Notes: a model not told the origin generated them from the sequence alone. Numbered from the stretch's first letter, positions 1-11,224 are shown. The stretch: 64,000 bases of DNA from Ostrinia nubilalis (GCF_963855985.1 NC_087096.1:12710001-12774000), one strand, 5' to 3'. Numbers and translations are program-made.

Positions 1-6
1 TATCTA

Positions 7-494
7 TCTATACTAATATTAGAAATGCGAAAGTAACTCTGTCTGTCTGTCTGTCTTGCTGTCACGCCTAAACCACTGAACCGATTTTGATGAAATTTAG
101 CATTAGACATAGTTGGAGTCCCGGGAAAGGACATATGATAGTTTTTATCCCGGTTTTGAAACAGGGACGCGTGCGATAAAGTTTTTCTGTGACAGACAAA
201 ATTCGTTGCTGGCGGAAAGCTAGCTATGTAGAAAACCGTTTTAAAAATCTGTGTATTTATGGAACGATACATCTTTGAGTTTTCAATGACAGATGGTATT
301 TTAATCTACCTATTTTGTGTAGTGCTGATCAATCATATAGCCAACTACTTAGCTAGTGAAACTTCATGGAAAATTGATACTTCGACTTTTACATAGAACC
401 TACGTGCTTTTATATTCGGGAAGTCGCCCCTTAAAGTTTGATAATAAAACAATAAAGCGGACCCGCGCGTGCTAGGCCGCGGGCAGCAATTAGT
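7..494 (+). mobile_element. Helitron-like non-autonomous element
   Basis: The left part reads TCTATACTAATATTAG, then a short (GTCT)n run, then a stretch on the pattern 'cactgaaccgattttgatgaaattt'. The right end is GC-rich (ccgcgcg...ccgcggg) and finishes near TTAGT. This head, microsatellite and GC-rich tail layout recurs in the window at 6.75, 8.7, 47.3, 50.6 and 56.9 kb, where the tail ends in CTAGT. A 5' TC and a 3' CTRR(T) preceded by a GC-rich hairpin are the marks of Helitrons. I see no coding capacity. The assignment to Helitrons is inference from the ends; the repeat itself is clear. Confidence 0.55.
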
Positions 495-633
495 TTAGTT
501 GTTTTATTTACAAGATATTTCAATATGGTAAAAGTAAACTAGGAGGTATTTGCTGAATATCGATGACGAAATTTTTCCTATTACATTATTTTGGAGTCGA
601 CTGAAACTTACACAATTATGCTAAATTGAGTAA
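495..633. other. No gene seen
   Basis: AT-rich spacer with no recognisable gene or repeat. Confidence 0.4.
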
Positions 634-726
634 GGCTAAGTTGCACCATTTTACAAAAATCTGTCAAACTCCATACAAAAAACACCGGTTAGTGTTAAGG
701 TTAAAGTCAGTTGGTGCAAGTCAGCC
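634..726. mobile_element. MITE family GGCTGAGTTGCACCA, copy 1
   Basis: Inverted ends GGCTAAGTTGCACCA and TGGTGCAAGTCAGCC enclose the family core (caaactccatacaaaaa, caccggtta). It is flanked by TAA on the left and TTA on the right. Further copies lie at 6213, 11225, 21915, 28365 and 62954, in either orientation. The 3-bp TWA target site fits PIF/Harbinger-type transposition. It has no coding capacity. Confidence 0.8.
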
Positions 727-2005
727 TTAAAGTACAAAATGAAATCGCACACTTTCAGGTTCAAGTTAATTATAGGCTAACTTCTCATTTAACAATTATA
801 TTTGTTTTGAATAGATGATGGACAGATTTGTTTTAAAGGTTTATTTAATTGTGAAATATATTAATTTTACTATTAAATAATTGTTATAGATTTCTGTATG
901 AACGCTACCTTAACTTGGATTGACTTTTAATATTCGGATTATCTTAACTAAATTCCGACGCCCTTTTCAAATTGGCTTAGATCCCAAACTCTTGATATTG
1001 AAGTTAGTCTAATAGTGTCATTATTATTATAGATAGACTAAGAGCTGTTTGAATATCAAAGACCGTTTATGATAAACCTTTAATATTTTGGTAAAATAGA
1101 TATTGCAGGCAAAAGAGACCTTATTCTGCATAGAGGTTTGATATGACGTTCTTATCCGACTCTCTCACTCACTTTGAGATCCTGATATGAAAGGGAGAGA
1201 TAGATGCCACGTTTGACATCGTCCTGCATAGTTGACCCCTGGATCGTGACTTGTCTCAATAGCATGAACTTTAGGCAAGATAAGACCAATGATAATGCTT
1301 ATTAAGTAGAGGTAGGACCACAGAATAATAATAAGTATTACGTAGGACAAAATCTACCTGACGGCCATTTTGTAAAATAGTGTTTATTGATAATAATAAA
1401 CCGTTACTTTCGTACCTATTTACCTGCTTGACTCATAACTAAGGAGATATAAGTTATAAAAGTCATAGATTTTCTGCAAACAGGCTTTTATAAAGCGATT
1501 TTACATGTCCCAGTATAATTTAACACTACCACTGTTCGGAACAATAAAGGCCAGTGCTGAGAAGAGATGACGGATAAACATATAACAACTTAAACATACA
1601 TTGTGACTACTATCCTATAATGACTATGACACTTAACTGCTACATGGTGGCAAATAACAATCTGTTTTAAAATTAAATCCCTTTGGAGGATGAAACCTGT
1701 TTACGTCTCTTTTTCTAATCATCCAAGTGGCATGTTTCTAGTGTAATTCGAATTAGTAACAGCAGGAGCGACGGCGGTGGGGCGTCGCAAAAACCGAAGC
1801 GTCAGGGGGCAATAGTTGGAGGATGCGGTGGTTTTTAACGCAAACTAGTGTAGAATGTGAAATGAGTCAGGTTGAGGATATGAGATCTTTAAAACATTAA
1901 ACAGAGATTTTTCTGTGATTTATTTGTTACCGGACCATGACCGGTCATTGTGGAAATCCTTTGTCCAGCATCTTCTTTTGGCTGAATCCAATGATAGCCG
2001 TTTTT
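727..2005. other. No gene seen
   Basis: AT-rich sequence with only short chance reading frames. A brief GC-rich patch (gcgacggcggtggggcgtcgc, about 1767-1790) stands out but has no supporting gene structure. Confidence 0.4.
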
Positions 2006-2245
2006 AACTGACTTCAAAAAAGGAGGAGGTTATATGTTCGACTGTATGTATGTTTTTTTTTTCTATGTATGTTCAGCGATTACTCCGTCAATTGTGGACC
2101 GATTTTCAAAATTATTTTTTTGTTAGATAGGGTATACATCTGAGGTGGTCCCATTGTCACCAAGTCAGGATCTGATGATGGGATCCTAGGGAAATCGAGG
2201 GCAACCCTCAAATTTTATAGGCACGTATATCGTTTTTCAAACTTT
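2006..2245 (+). repeat. Dispersed lepidopteran-type repeat
   Basis: The sequence begins with 'actgacttcaaaaaaggagg' and continues through 'gtggaccgattttcaaaatt' and 'tctgatgatgggatcctag', a modular pattern also visible at about 26.1-26.3 kb ('ctgatgatggagtcgggagg'). It has no open reading frame. It is probably the tail of a non-autonomous mobile element. The class is not determined; the evidence is internal similarity plus general familiarity with moth repeats. Confidence 0.45.
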
Positions 2246-2269
2246 TTCTTAAGTTATTCAAGTATTTGC

Positions 2270-2537
2270 TCCTGGAAATCATCATCTCATATTGATGAGC
2301 TGATGATAGAAGGTAAAACTCCTTAATGCTTAGGAGTTGGATGATAATAATATATCATAATATAAGCTGTATGTTTTCCTAATAAAGAAAATAAAATAAA
2401 AATAAAATAATTCTTTTAATTTTATAGATAAGTATAGTTTCTAAAGTTATTCAAGTGTTTGCATTAGATAGTCATCATCTCATCATGATGAACTGGTCAT
2501 GGTACGTACAACTCCTTAACGCTTAGGAGTTGGAGGA
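2270..2537 (+). repeat. Two diverged direct repeats of about 75 bp
   Basis: A unit containing 'atcatctcat.ttgatga', 'aactcctta', then 'gcttaggagttgga' occurs at about 2280-2343 and again at about 2470-2535, some 190 bp apart. Each copy also holds a small internal inverted repeat (actccttaa / ttaggagt). It is probably a partial duplication inside the neighbouring repeat. Confidence 0.6.
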
Positions 2538-2545
2538 TAATTCTT

Positions 2546-3171
2546 TAAATATTATAGGTACAAATAGACCAACAGTTGTATTCTTTCATGTTTTTAAGGT
2601 GGGCTGACGGTTTAAGGTCTTTTTAGGTTGCCGATATTGTAACCTGTATTTTGTAGGGATTATTATTTTACACTTGACATGATGAATATAGTCTCAATGT
2701 ACAGTCGCGGAATGAAAAGGTTCGTCACCTTAGTGTCGGTTTTCGCTTGCACTAGGTACTGTAAGAGTCATACCTGCCAACATAACCGTGCAAGAAACAG
2801 TGCTGCTTACATTTAAATAAATATGACGTTTGCTAACGAATAAGGTTTTGCTTGTTTATTTTTCTATCCCATCAGTGCAATGTTACAAAATGTAGTTTTT
2901 TTAATTTAATAGATAATGGCAGGTTGAACCAACAAGAAGGTTTTAGTTTATCAATCATAATAATCTTCTTGACAAGTTAAATCGTCAAACAACTTTGATC
3001 TGACTAATTTTGAACTTTACTGACGAACAGTTAAAGATTATTTTCTCTAACTCGAGATTATTTTGTAACATAGTTTCAAAATGTGCTCGCGATTCGTTGA
3101 AGGAATCAATTTGAAAACTGACGAACCTTTTCATTCCGTGACTGTACTGCCTACCTTCTAAACTAAAAAGC
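2546..3171. other. No gene seen
   Basis: AT-rich DNA with no recognisable gene. Short frames here lack homology that I can recognise. Confidence 0.4.
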
Positions 3172-4136
3172 AAGAAATAAGTTCATCATCATCATGTCAG
3201 CCATAGGACGTCCACTGCTGAACATAGGCCTCCCCTAATGCTTTCCACGTTGATCGATTGGTAGCGGCCTGCATCCAGCGCTTCCCTGCTACCTTTACGA
3301 TGTCGTCGGTCCACCTTGTAGGTGGACGTCCCACGCTGCGCCTTCCGGTACGCGGCCTCCATTCCAGAACCTTGCTGCCCCATCGGCCGTCAGTTCTGCG
3401 CACTATGTGCCCTGCCCTAATCCGTCGGGCTATGTCAGCGACTTTAGTTCGTTTACGGATTTCCTCATTTCTGATTCGATCTCGCAAAGAAACACCAAGC
3501 ATAGCCCTCTCCATAGCACGCTGTGCAACTTTGAGCTTCTGTATAAGGCCTATAGTGAGAGGCCACGTTTCCGAGCCATAAGTTATCACTGGTAACACAC
3601 ATTGATTGTAGACTTTCGTCTTCAGGCATTGGGGTATTTTGGACGAAAAGATGTTACGTAGTTTCCCGAACGCTGCCCAGCCGAGTTGGATTCGACGATT
3701 GACCTCCTTCTCGAAATTGGACCTACCTAGCTGGATCGTTTGTCCGAGGTACACATACTTGTCAACAATCTCGAGAATTGAGCTCCCAACTGAAACTGGG
3801 TAGGGCGCAACATGGGTATTCGACATAAGCTTTGTTTTGTCCATGTTCATCCTCAGGCCTACCTGTTGGGAAACTCGATTAAGGTCTTCGAGCATTGTGC
3901 CAAGATCTTCCAATGATTCTGCCATGACCACAATATCGTCGGCAAACCGAAGGTGAGTGATGTACTCGCCATTAATGTTTATGCCGAATCCTTTCCATTC
4001 CAGGAGCTTGAAAGCGTCCTCCAATGCAGCGGTGAACAGTTTCGGAGATATAACATCTCCCTGCCTAACGCCTCGCTGCAGTGGAATCGCCTTCGTGCTC
4101 TGCTCCTGTACTCGGACCGACAGAAAGAAATAAGTT
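3172..4136 (-). mobile_element. 5'-truncated RTE-like non-LTR retrotransposon with 12-bp TSD
   Basis: The insert (about 3184-4124) is flanked on both sides by AAGAAATAAGTT (3172-3183 and 4125-4136), a perfect target-site duplication. Read on the minus strand it contains the C-terminal half of a reverse transcriptase and ends in a (GATGAT)n tail, the usual 3' end of a common lepidopteran endonuclease/reverse transcriptase family. The 5' part, including the endonuclease, is missing, which is typical of target-primed reverse transcription that stops early. The right TSD copy overlaps the outer end of the large palindrome at 4129-4454, so the element landed at its edge. Confidence 0.85.
3197..4124 (-). 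pseudogene. Reverse transcriptase C-terminal fragment (non-LTR, RTE-like)
   Basis: An open frame of about 309 codons without a proper start, because the 5' part of the gene is lost. In order it shows the RT palm motif RGVRQGDVISPKLF, the catalytic FADD box (YITHLRFADDIVVMAES, a variant of YxDD), the thumb-region string VITYGSETW, and a C-terminal motif GRPPTRWTDDI, ending in a stop at 3197. This order is standard for RTE/BovB-type or related endonuclease-RT proteins of Lepidoptera. The frame has no internal stop, so the copy is fairly young. It cannot move by itself because the N-terminal endonuclease domain is absent. The exact clade is inference. Confidence 0.85.
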
Positions 4137-4454
4137 AATTTTTATAAAAAAAAAAAACCGACTCCAAAAAACATACCTACACTAAAAAATAGAAAAATAA
4201 TTATTAATTACTCATCTTATTTATTAGGACTAATTAATATTTATGTATACCATGATTGATACTTTTGGAGTCGGTGCCAAGATTATGAAACGTGTGAAGT
4301 TTGCCTGCACCGACTCCAAAAGTATCAATCATGGTATACATAAATATTAATTAGTCCTAATAAATAAGATGAGTAATTAATAATTATTTTTCTATTTTTT
4401 AGTGTAGGTATGTTTTTTGGAGTCGGTTTTTTTTTTTATAAAAATTAACTTATT
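4129..4454. repeat. Large near-perfect palindrome (foldback element), arms about 148 bp
   Basis: Left arm about 4129-4277 and right arm about 4307-4454 are reverse complements over almost their full length, including runs of 11 A/T, with a 29-bp loop (4278-4306). The inner ends read GGAGTCGGTGC / GCACCGACTCC, and GACTCC / GGAGTC also sits near the outer ends, so each arm itself carries inverted ends. Neither arm has coding capacity. It is probably a foldback or MITE-type DNA element. A transcript would fold into a long double-stranded hairpin. Confidence 0.9.
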
Positions 4455-4773
4455 CGTAAGTAGTTTCTTTGTAGAAAGCAAGTCCTAGTCACGCGGTGGC
4501 TTTGCATCCTATCCAATCTTAGCTTGTCTTGTTGGGGCAAGGCACAATAATTAACCCATATAATTCTAAAACGACACTCAAAATTCCACTGAAACGGAAG
4601 CAAGCCTTTTAAGGGTTGAAGTTCAATCATTTAGTCCAATCACTACCTACTACTGTCCTCTAGGTTGCCTGGAAGAGATCGTTTTATAGCGGTAAGACCG
4701 CCTAAATTGTGCCATCTCTTTTGTGTTTTTCTTTTTTTTTTCTTTTCTACCTAATATCACACACATACATACT
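4455..4773. other. No gene seen
   Basis: Spacer with no recognisable gene; a T-rich tract lies near 4729-4746. Confidence 0.4.
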
Positions 4774-4890
4774 AAACGGTGGACAGACGACATCCGGCAA
4801 CAGGCTGGAGTGAACTGGAAGCGTGTGGCCAGGGACAGAAGACGGTGGAGGGTTGAAGAGGAGGCAAGCCCCCTAAAGGCCTATAGTTAG
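4774..4890 (+). pseudogene. RTE-like retrotransposon C-terminal fragment
   Basis: The plus strand reads KRWTDDIRQQAGVNWKRVA followed by RDRRRWR, a few more codons and a TAG stop at 4888. This is the usual last segment of lepidopteran endonuclease-RT proteins (rWtDDI...W...A.DR..W). It is a different family member from the element at 3184-4124, which is on the opposite strand. Only the last 39 codons remain. Confidence 0.75.
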
Positions 4891-4910
4891 ATAAAGCCCG
4901 GTCTGTGTCC

Positions 4911-4992
4911 GTAGAATTTTGTCCAATGACCCCAAGCTACCCATTCTTATCGCTACCGATGGGTAGCTTGGGGTCATTGGACATAATTCTAC
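4911..4992. repeat. Small palindromic element
   Basis: Arms 4911-4943 and 4960-4992 pair almost perfectly (gtagaatt.tgtccaatga and the reverse complement), separated by 16 bp. The flanks show weaker continued pairing (ggtctg...cagacc-like). It is probably a MITE remnant abutting the RTE fragment. Confidence 0.75.
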
Positions 4993-5171
4993 GTGCTCGC
5001 GGACCAGACTATAGATACCTACATTTCTTCTTAAATGTAGATAGTAGAGTTACTTTAGTGTTAATTCATACTATAGATCTACTAACAAATAAATATAGAT
5101 GTTACAAACTAGCAATGAACAAGGCCCGGGGTCATCACCCCATGATTAGGCAGTCGTTTTGGCAGCCATTC

Positions 5172-5230
5172 CTGATAACCCTCAGTTAGTAACCACCTCA
5201 CTGCTGATAACCCTCGGTTAGTAACCACCT
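5172..5230 (+). repeat. Two-copy tandem repeat, 32-bp period
   Basis: The unit ctgataaccctc(a/g)gttag followed by taaccacct occurs at 5172-5198 and 5204-5230. No function is apparent. Confidence 0.8.
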
Positions 5231-6212
5231 AACTTTTTGCTAATGACTAGATACAGACAAAAACTTGTTAGTGTCTCGTAGATAAGACGACTGGTTTGTC
5301 TTGCTAATTAGTTTACGTTGATCTCATGGAGTCTCTTTAATATAATAGGTTCTGTACTGAAGAAATAATTACTTAGCTTAATTTAATATCAACTAGAAAC
5401 TAATTTTCATAATAATTTGAGACATTTACAAGACAATAGTTATTTTGTGAGTTATTTTTAACCTAATCTTTTGAACTTTATCATATTAAAATGAAAACAG
5501 ACAAGGAGTGGAATTCCTTGTCTACGTCAGTACTAAATCCATTTAACAAGGCTTACTCAGAAGATGTCATTCATTCAAGGCTATGAATGAATAGAATAAC
5601 ATCTTCTGAGTAAGCTCAATGGTAGAAGATTGAATGCTTGATAAGTAGTTCGTTCATCGACAGTGAAGTGTTCTAATGTGGAAATTTTTAATAGCGTTGA
5701 TAACAGATTGATGTACAAGCCGGCAAAGTTTGAATTTTGTAGCTGGAAATAATTCTCGAAAATTCGATTTAAAAGTAAAGTAGAAACAGTGGTCAACATT
5801 TTGCTTCAGTCCACTATAAACAATAGACGACAAAGCACAATTTACTCAAATCTACACATACATCTTTCTACGAATCGCGCATTATTTTCATGTTTTCCTC
5901 TCTCGCTTAGGTGGGGCGTGTTTTTCGATTAATAAAGGACTGAAAGACAATAGGTATAAGGTTGTTTATCGCATTTTGAGTGGGTGGCCATCAGCTACAC
6001 GCATGATAAAAGCCAGCGGGGTACAAGAGTGATTAAAATAAGTACGGATTTGGGAGCGGCTGGGCCTAATGGGGGCGAAGCTCCACGCCCTGGCGCGTGG
6101 CCGGTCGTACTTGGCCTGCAGCATTAAAATGAAATTAAAGAATTTATTTTTCTGAAAAAAAAAAATACAATTACAATTCCATACTAAAATAATTCAAAAT
6201 TAACACTACTAA
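5231..6212. other. No gene; one hairpin and one GC-rich patch
   Basis: A perfect 18-bp stem (gcttactcagaagatgt.. / ..acatcttctgagtaagc) spans 5551-5615. A GC-rich patch at about 6045-6125 (gggggcgaagctccacgcc) has self-complementary ends (agtacg / cgtact). Neither comes with gene structure. Confidence 0.5.
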
Positions 6213-6330
6213 GGGTGAGTTGCACAATCTTATTTTGACAGTAATTATGACGATAACCGGTGCTTTTTGTATGGAGTTTGACAGATTTTGAACGTTTGTC
6301 AAAGTTAAAGTAAGATGGTGCAACCAAGCC
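6213..6330. mobile_element. MITE family GGCTGAGTTGCACCA, copy 2
   Basis: Ends GGGTGAGTTGCACAA and TGGTGCAACCAAGCC, flanked by TAA on both sides. The core (acgataaccggtgct, tatggagtttgacagattt, aaagttaaagtaagatgg) matches the other copies in the window. Confidence 0.85.
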
Positions 6331-6747
6331 TAAGTCAGTCCATTCCATTCCACTCAAGCTTTAACTAAAATAGTTTCACGTTTTTGAGGGCTTTTAAGCG
6401 ATAATTTAAATAAATATTCTGCTTGTTGCGAGAAAAGTATTCAAATATCGCGATGAAAATCGTCAAGACAACTTACATTTAGAAAAGAGAACAACAACCA
6501 TAAATGTAGCATGTAAGCATTCTTACGTTTTAATTTTTTAACGACACCAAAATTAAGAGAAGAATAAACTTCTTGATAATATACCTTTTCAGACGGGTTC
6601 TTTGTACTTTCCCCAGTATTATTATAAAATAATGATAATCTATACTTATAATAAATCTGTAGAGAGGTCAATTCTGTACATGAAATATATTTTCAAAATA
6701 ACTATCAGGGGGTGATTAGTGATCGATACTGATGCCAAAAATGCAAT
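6331..6747. other. No gene seen
   Basis: AT-rich DNA. No feature recognised. Confidence 0.4.
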
Positions 6748-7584
6748 CAGTAAAATTTTTGTCTGTCTGTCTGTCTCAGACAGACAGACAGACAAAAATT
6801 TTACTGACTGTCTGTCTGTCTGTCTGTATGTTCCTTATAGAAACAAAAACTACTCGACGGATTTTAACGAAACTTGGTACAATTATTCTTCATACTCCTG
6901 GGCAGGTTATAGGATACTTAGGAATTCCCACAGGAACGGGAATTAGCGGGAAAATTCTTTTGTATGAAAAATCTAAACCGCTTAAGTTAGACGCTTGAAA
7001 TTTGGCATGCAGGTACCTTAGTAAACTTGAAGCTTAGTTACAACACGATATTGCAAAATTCCCACGGGAACAGGAGTTAGCGGGAAAAAACATTTGTATG
7101 AAAAAATCTAAACCGCGTAAGATAGACTCTTGAAATTTGACATGCAGGTACCTTAGTAAACTTAAAGCTTAGTTACAACAGGATATTGCAAAATTCCCAC
7201 GGGAACGGGAGTTAGCGGGAAAAAACATTTGTATGAAAAAATCTAAACCGCGTAAAATAGACTCTTGAAATTTGACATGCAGGTACCTTAGTAAACTGAA
7301 AGCTTAGTTACAACAGGATATTGCAAAATTCCTACGGGAACGGGAGTTAGCGGGAAAAAACATTTGTATGAAAAAATCTAAACCGCGTCAGATAGACGCT
7401 TGAAATTTGGCATGCAGGTACCTTAGTAAACTTAAAGCTTAGTTACAACATGATATTGCAAAATTCCCACGGGAACGGGAGTTAGCGGGAAAAAACATTT
7501 GTATGAAAAATCTGAACCGCGTAAGATAGATGAAGGGGGGGTAAAACGAGATCCACGCGTACGAAGTCGCGGGCGGCCGCTAGT
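6748..7584 (+). mobile_element. Helitron-like element with 135-bp internal tandem repeats
   Basis: The left part is an exact foldback (6748-6777 with 6778-6806) built on (GTCT)n, followed by more (GTCT)n and the 'actactcgacggattttaacg' module. Then a 135-bp unit starts at 6927, 7061, 7196, 7331 and 7466 (markers: cccacgggaacgggagttag, ggcatgcaggtaccttagta). The right end is GC-rich (cgcgtacgaagtcgcgggc) and closes with GCTAGT at 7579-7584, the Helitron-type 3' end seen in other copies here. The tandem expansion sits between the usual head and tail modules. Confidence 0.65.
6927..7545 (+). repeat. Minisatellite, 135-bp unit, about 4.6 copies
   Basis: Copy starts are spaced 134, 135, 135 and 135 bp. 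The copies are more than 90% alike by eye, differing at scattered single bases (for example cccac/cctac, gtaag/gtcag). The array is wholly inside the Helitron-like element. Confidence 0.9.
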
Positions 7585-8695
7585 TTTAAAATAATAAAGC
7601 TTTAGAGATATTCTACACAATGTCTATTTTGTTTTCGTCAGCTGTTTCAAGTTCCCACGGTTGTCTAAATAAGACAATTTCTATTATTCTAATACTAATT
7701 TAATTTTAATTTATTTTAGAGCTCAGTGTCAGAGTTATTTGTGAGTTCAATTAGCTAAATCTTGTCTAAAATTGTTTATAGTTTGTTCAACCATTTTATC
7801 TCGTAGTCTCAGAAAAGACATTATTTTTCATAGATTTTATAATTTTTTTCTTTATTACCTTAAAAATCTTTTTAATAATACTTTTTTCTCAATAATAAAA
7901 GCATCAACATCCATCCTCAAGAACATCACTTCGCTCAAGAAATTGATACTCCCATAAAGCGCCTTTGTTTTTATGGCAAAAAATACGCCAATACGGAATG
8001 TCCAATGTCCAAAACCACTCGGTCATTCCGCTAACCAGGCCATTATTGGTCCCGTTTAAATCAGTTTGATGATATTGCTTGTTTATGGGCCGTAAATCTG
8101 CTTACTCGTACATCAAAGATTTATAGTTGGACGACGCCAGCAAATTATGTGCGTCCAATATTTGGACGTGTGTTCCAATGTTAGGGCCAATGTTTGGCGA
8201 TGAGGTATTGTCTACATGTTTAATAATGGACTACTCTCGTATGTCCAACTTAATACTGAAGTCCAATTTGTAAGTTGTGTATTGCTATGTTGGGGCCAAT
8301 CTTTGGCGTTGAGGTATTCTAATGTCCAATAATGGATTAGTATGTCCAACATTGGCTGGTCTAAAAAGCAACCGCTTTTTTACGATCCCTTATAGAATTC
8401 AGTTATTAGGACCCTCTAGTACGTACATAGATAACTACTTACTCCTAAATTTAATGTAGTTATGTACAGCACAATCACAATTGGGAAACAATAAGATGTA
8501 GACAAGATACATACAAGTAAATCATAGAATTCCAAATAACTTTGTTTTTCTTGGGATTCCGTCTTTAAGGGAAGCAGGTAATAGAAGAGAAAACAAATTG
8601 CTATCTTTTGACTCACACAAGGAAACATTAATTGTTTACAGCTTAAATTAATAGCCTTTATTTTTACAAGTATATCAATTCCTGTTAATCTATAT
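7585..8695. other. No gene; a diverged tandem duplication at 8171-8362
   Basis: The block 'ttagggccaatgtttggcga' with 'gaggtatt' and 'aataatgga..a.t....tatgtccaac' occurs at about 8180-8253 and again at about 8292-8362, roughly 110 bp apart. The word gtccaa/ttggac recurs many times between 8000 and 8365. The rest is featureless. Confidence 0.5.
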
Positions 8696-8899
8696 CTATA
8701 TAATATATAAAAGAAAGTCGTGTTAGTTACTCCACTTATAACTCAAGAACGGCTGAACCGATTTAGCTGAAAATTGTCAGGGAGGTAGTTTAGAGCCAGG
8801 AGAAGGACATAGGATACTTTTTATCCCGTTCGAAATTAAAAAAAAAGTCTGCTTATTTATTGCCATTAAGGCGGAACAAAGTTCGCCGGGTCAGCTAGT
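8696..8899 (+). mobile_element. Helitron-like non-autonomous element
   Basis: AT-rich head (tctatataatatataaaaga), a middle module 'aacggctgaaccgatttagc' and 'ggacataggatactttttat', and a tail 'gttcgccgggtcagctagta' ending in CTAGT. It is the same architecture as the element at 7-494, which shares 'ggacat..gatagtttttatccc'. There is no coding capacity. Confidence 0.6.
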
Positions 8900-10073
8900 A
8901 AATGATAAAAGAGTGTTTTCATCAGCCATCAATTCGGTCTGACACGAAATTGATGTCGCCGTGTTATGCCCGTAAATCACTTTTCATTCGATACTCAATT
9001 ATTTACGTAGGCAGGTAATCCGCTGTCAACGAATCCTTTGTTAGTCATTCCTCAAATTATGCCACGCAAATTAAATTCTGTGCTATACAATACTCTATTT
9101 CGCTAGTGTAATCTACTACTATGATTAGATTTCTTGTGAAAAAACTAGTGTTAACTCATAAAACTTCAAATAGAACATAAATATCTACTTAGTGTAAATA
9201 TTTCTTACAGCATAACATATTTAATAAATTATTTTCACTGTGTACCTAATCATTAAGTTCATAAATATTTAATAAAGCCTAACCAGCTTCGTAATTTCAA
9301 AAACTACGACATGTTAGGTTTCCAACTTAAGAAGTAGTTTTAAAAACCTAATTATAGAAATTGTTTTAATATCCTGACTCCTGAGCCTGGTCTAGTAGTT
9401 GAAGCCTTCAAATAAAGTTTAAAATAACATTGAAACATTGAAAATTGATTGTTTAAATAACACCATGCCCATAAGTTGCTTTGAGGCGCGGCAATATTGC
9501 GATAATATTACCATCCAAGGCGCGATTTTGCAACAAAAATTACTGATGTACCTACTGTGTAAAAATAGACACCTTTTTTCCAAGTACATGGCCAAGTATG
9601 TGCAAGTTAAGTGCAGCAAGTGGGCGTATGCGTCTTGAGCCGAGTTATTATCGTGCATAAATCCATAATGATTGCCCGTCTTGCTGGATAAGAGCCTGTT
9701 AGTGATCGGTGTAAATGAGGCGTCACGAGAATTAGACCTCGTTCAGGGCCTAATGCGTTGGCAGTAATGAGAGTGTTGGCTGCGTATTGTGTACAACAAA
9801 TTGATCTATAGTGATTCAACCTAATAGTTATTTATTAGGCATTTTCCTTTAATGGCAAGTTAATAGGAAGGTGGATTACCCACGCATATGTAGTAAATCG
9901 TGTAGTTCATAAGGCAACTTAGTTGAAGATATCTAAAATTTGCGAATTTTTTGACCCTCTGCAGAAGGAGGGTTATTTTATGAGATCCAGTAAAATCCGC
10001 GTGGAAAACAAAACCAACAGAGTTAAGGGTGGCAGGGTGGATAGTGAAACCTAAATTCGCTCTCGGGGACATA
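8900..10073. other. No gene seen
   Basis: AT-rich DNA upstream of the tRNA gene. Overlapping short frames at 9420-9660 occur on both strands and have no recognised domains. Confidence 0.4.
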
Positions 10074-10153
10074 GGCAGCGTGGCCGAGTGGTCTAAGGCG
10101 CTGGTTTTAGGCACCAGTCCGAAAGGGCGTGGGTTCGAATCCCACCGCTGTCA
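10074..10153 (+). tRNA. tRNA-Leu (anticodon UAG)
   Basis: This is a complete cloverleaf of 80 nt. The acceptor stem GGCAGCG pairs with CGCTGTC (one G-U), followed by discriminator A. The D arm holds GTGGCCGAGTGGTCTAAGGC, which matches the A box. The anticodon stem CTGGT/ACCAG carries the loop TTTAGGC, so the anticodon is TAG, reading CUA leucine codons. A class II variable arm follows (TCCGAAAGGGC), then the T arm GTGGG-TTCGAAT-CCCAC with a perfect B box GGTTCGAATCC. No intron and no encoded CCA are present, as expected in a eukaryotic nuclear gene. A five-T Pol III terminator follows 5 nt later. All helices are intact, so it is probably functional. Confidence 0.97.
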
Positions 10154-10158
10154 GATTC

Positions 10159-10163
10159 TTTTT
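10159..10163 (+). terminator. Pol III terminator of tRNA-Leu
   Basis: A run of five T starts six bases after the discriminator base, the normal RNA polymerase III stop signal. Confidence 0.85.
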
Positions 10164-11224
10164 GTTATTTTTAGCTACGTAAAAATGACTTTACACAATT
10201 TACTTAATTATTTTTCTTTTTATTTCAGGTATGTTTTTGCGCAACATAATTTGAACATAATTAATTTTCGTTTCCACGAAAAAGTAAGTACATACCTACT
10301 TCTTACCAGTTAGTGCAAATACGTAGTTACAGAAGACAAGATTCCTGTCTTATAATTTCATTGGGACACTTACCTAAGATTTTTTCATTTTTTATTCTCT
10401 TTGGATTTATTTGCCAAATAACCTACAGTTTTAGCTGACCTAAGGGGCTTCAGTGACATGATAATTAATATTTATGACGAAAATCATGGATGAAACAATT
10501 TATTCATGAAACTTCAATGGTACGCATTATGCATTCCTTGCGTTTATTACCGTACAATCTTCAATTTGGCGGCACAAGTATGAACTTCACGCTTCTTAAA
10601 TCTGCGAGTGTTGGTTTTTGACGTCATAATAGTGCTGTTGTATTGTCGATAAAACGGAGTTGAATTTCTACTTGTGTTATTTATGCCGTCTTATGACGGA
10701 ACGGAGATCTCAATACAGCCAAGGTGAGAGTTTATTGTCTGCTTCTGTATATGTTTGTTCAACATTAAATTTTATGCGTCTTTTCTATGGGTAGTATTTA
10801 AACTTTCCATACCTTGAAGCATGCTATGATTAAGCATTCGTTACGATATGTATTAAATTATCGTTGCGCATGCATTACAATTTATATCGATAACACAATC
10901 GATTAGCTTTGTCCCATCACTAACGAATATGAAATTAAAATTAGACGTATATTGGTTAGGGTTGAGAGAGGTATTCATGAGTTTCGAAGTGGTTCCGTAG
11001 TCTTCATTAACAGTTTAACAGTTCTTGTTGGGGCAAAAGTGCGTGTAAACACTCTTTAGGTGTTCAGACAGAGTTTGATGGTGTTCAACTTCCATGGTTG
11101 TCGAGTCATGAAAGTATGAGGAAGTTTAAGAGTATTTGATGGTCTTTTATTGTATTAATTACCGACTTTAGGGGTCTGCTGAATCGTATTCGCATACATT
11201 TAAAGTTCGATTTGAGGAGACGTA
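10164..11224. other. No gene seen
   Basis: AT-rich DNA downstream of the tRNA; no feature recognised. Confidence 0.4.

Noticed and set aside
10029..10313. 94-codon plus-strand frame across 10.0-10.3 kb
   Set aside because: It runs through the tRNA-Leu gene and has no other support.
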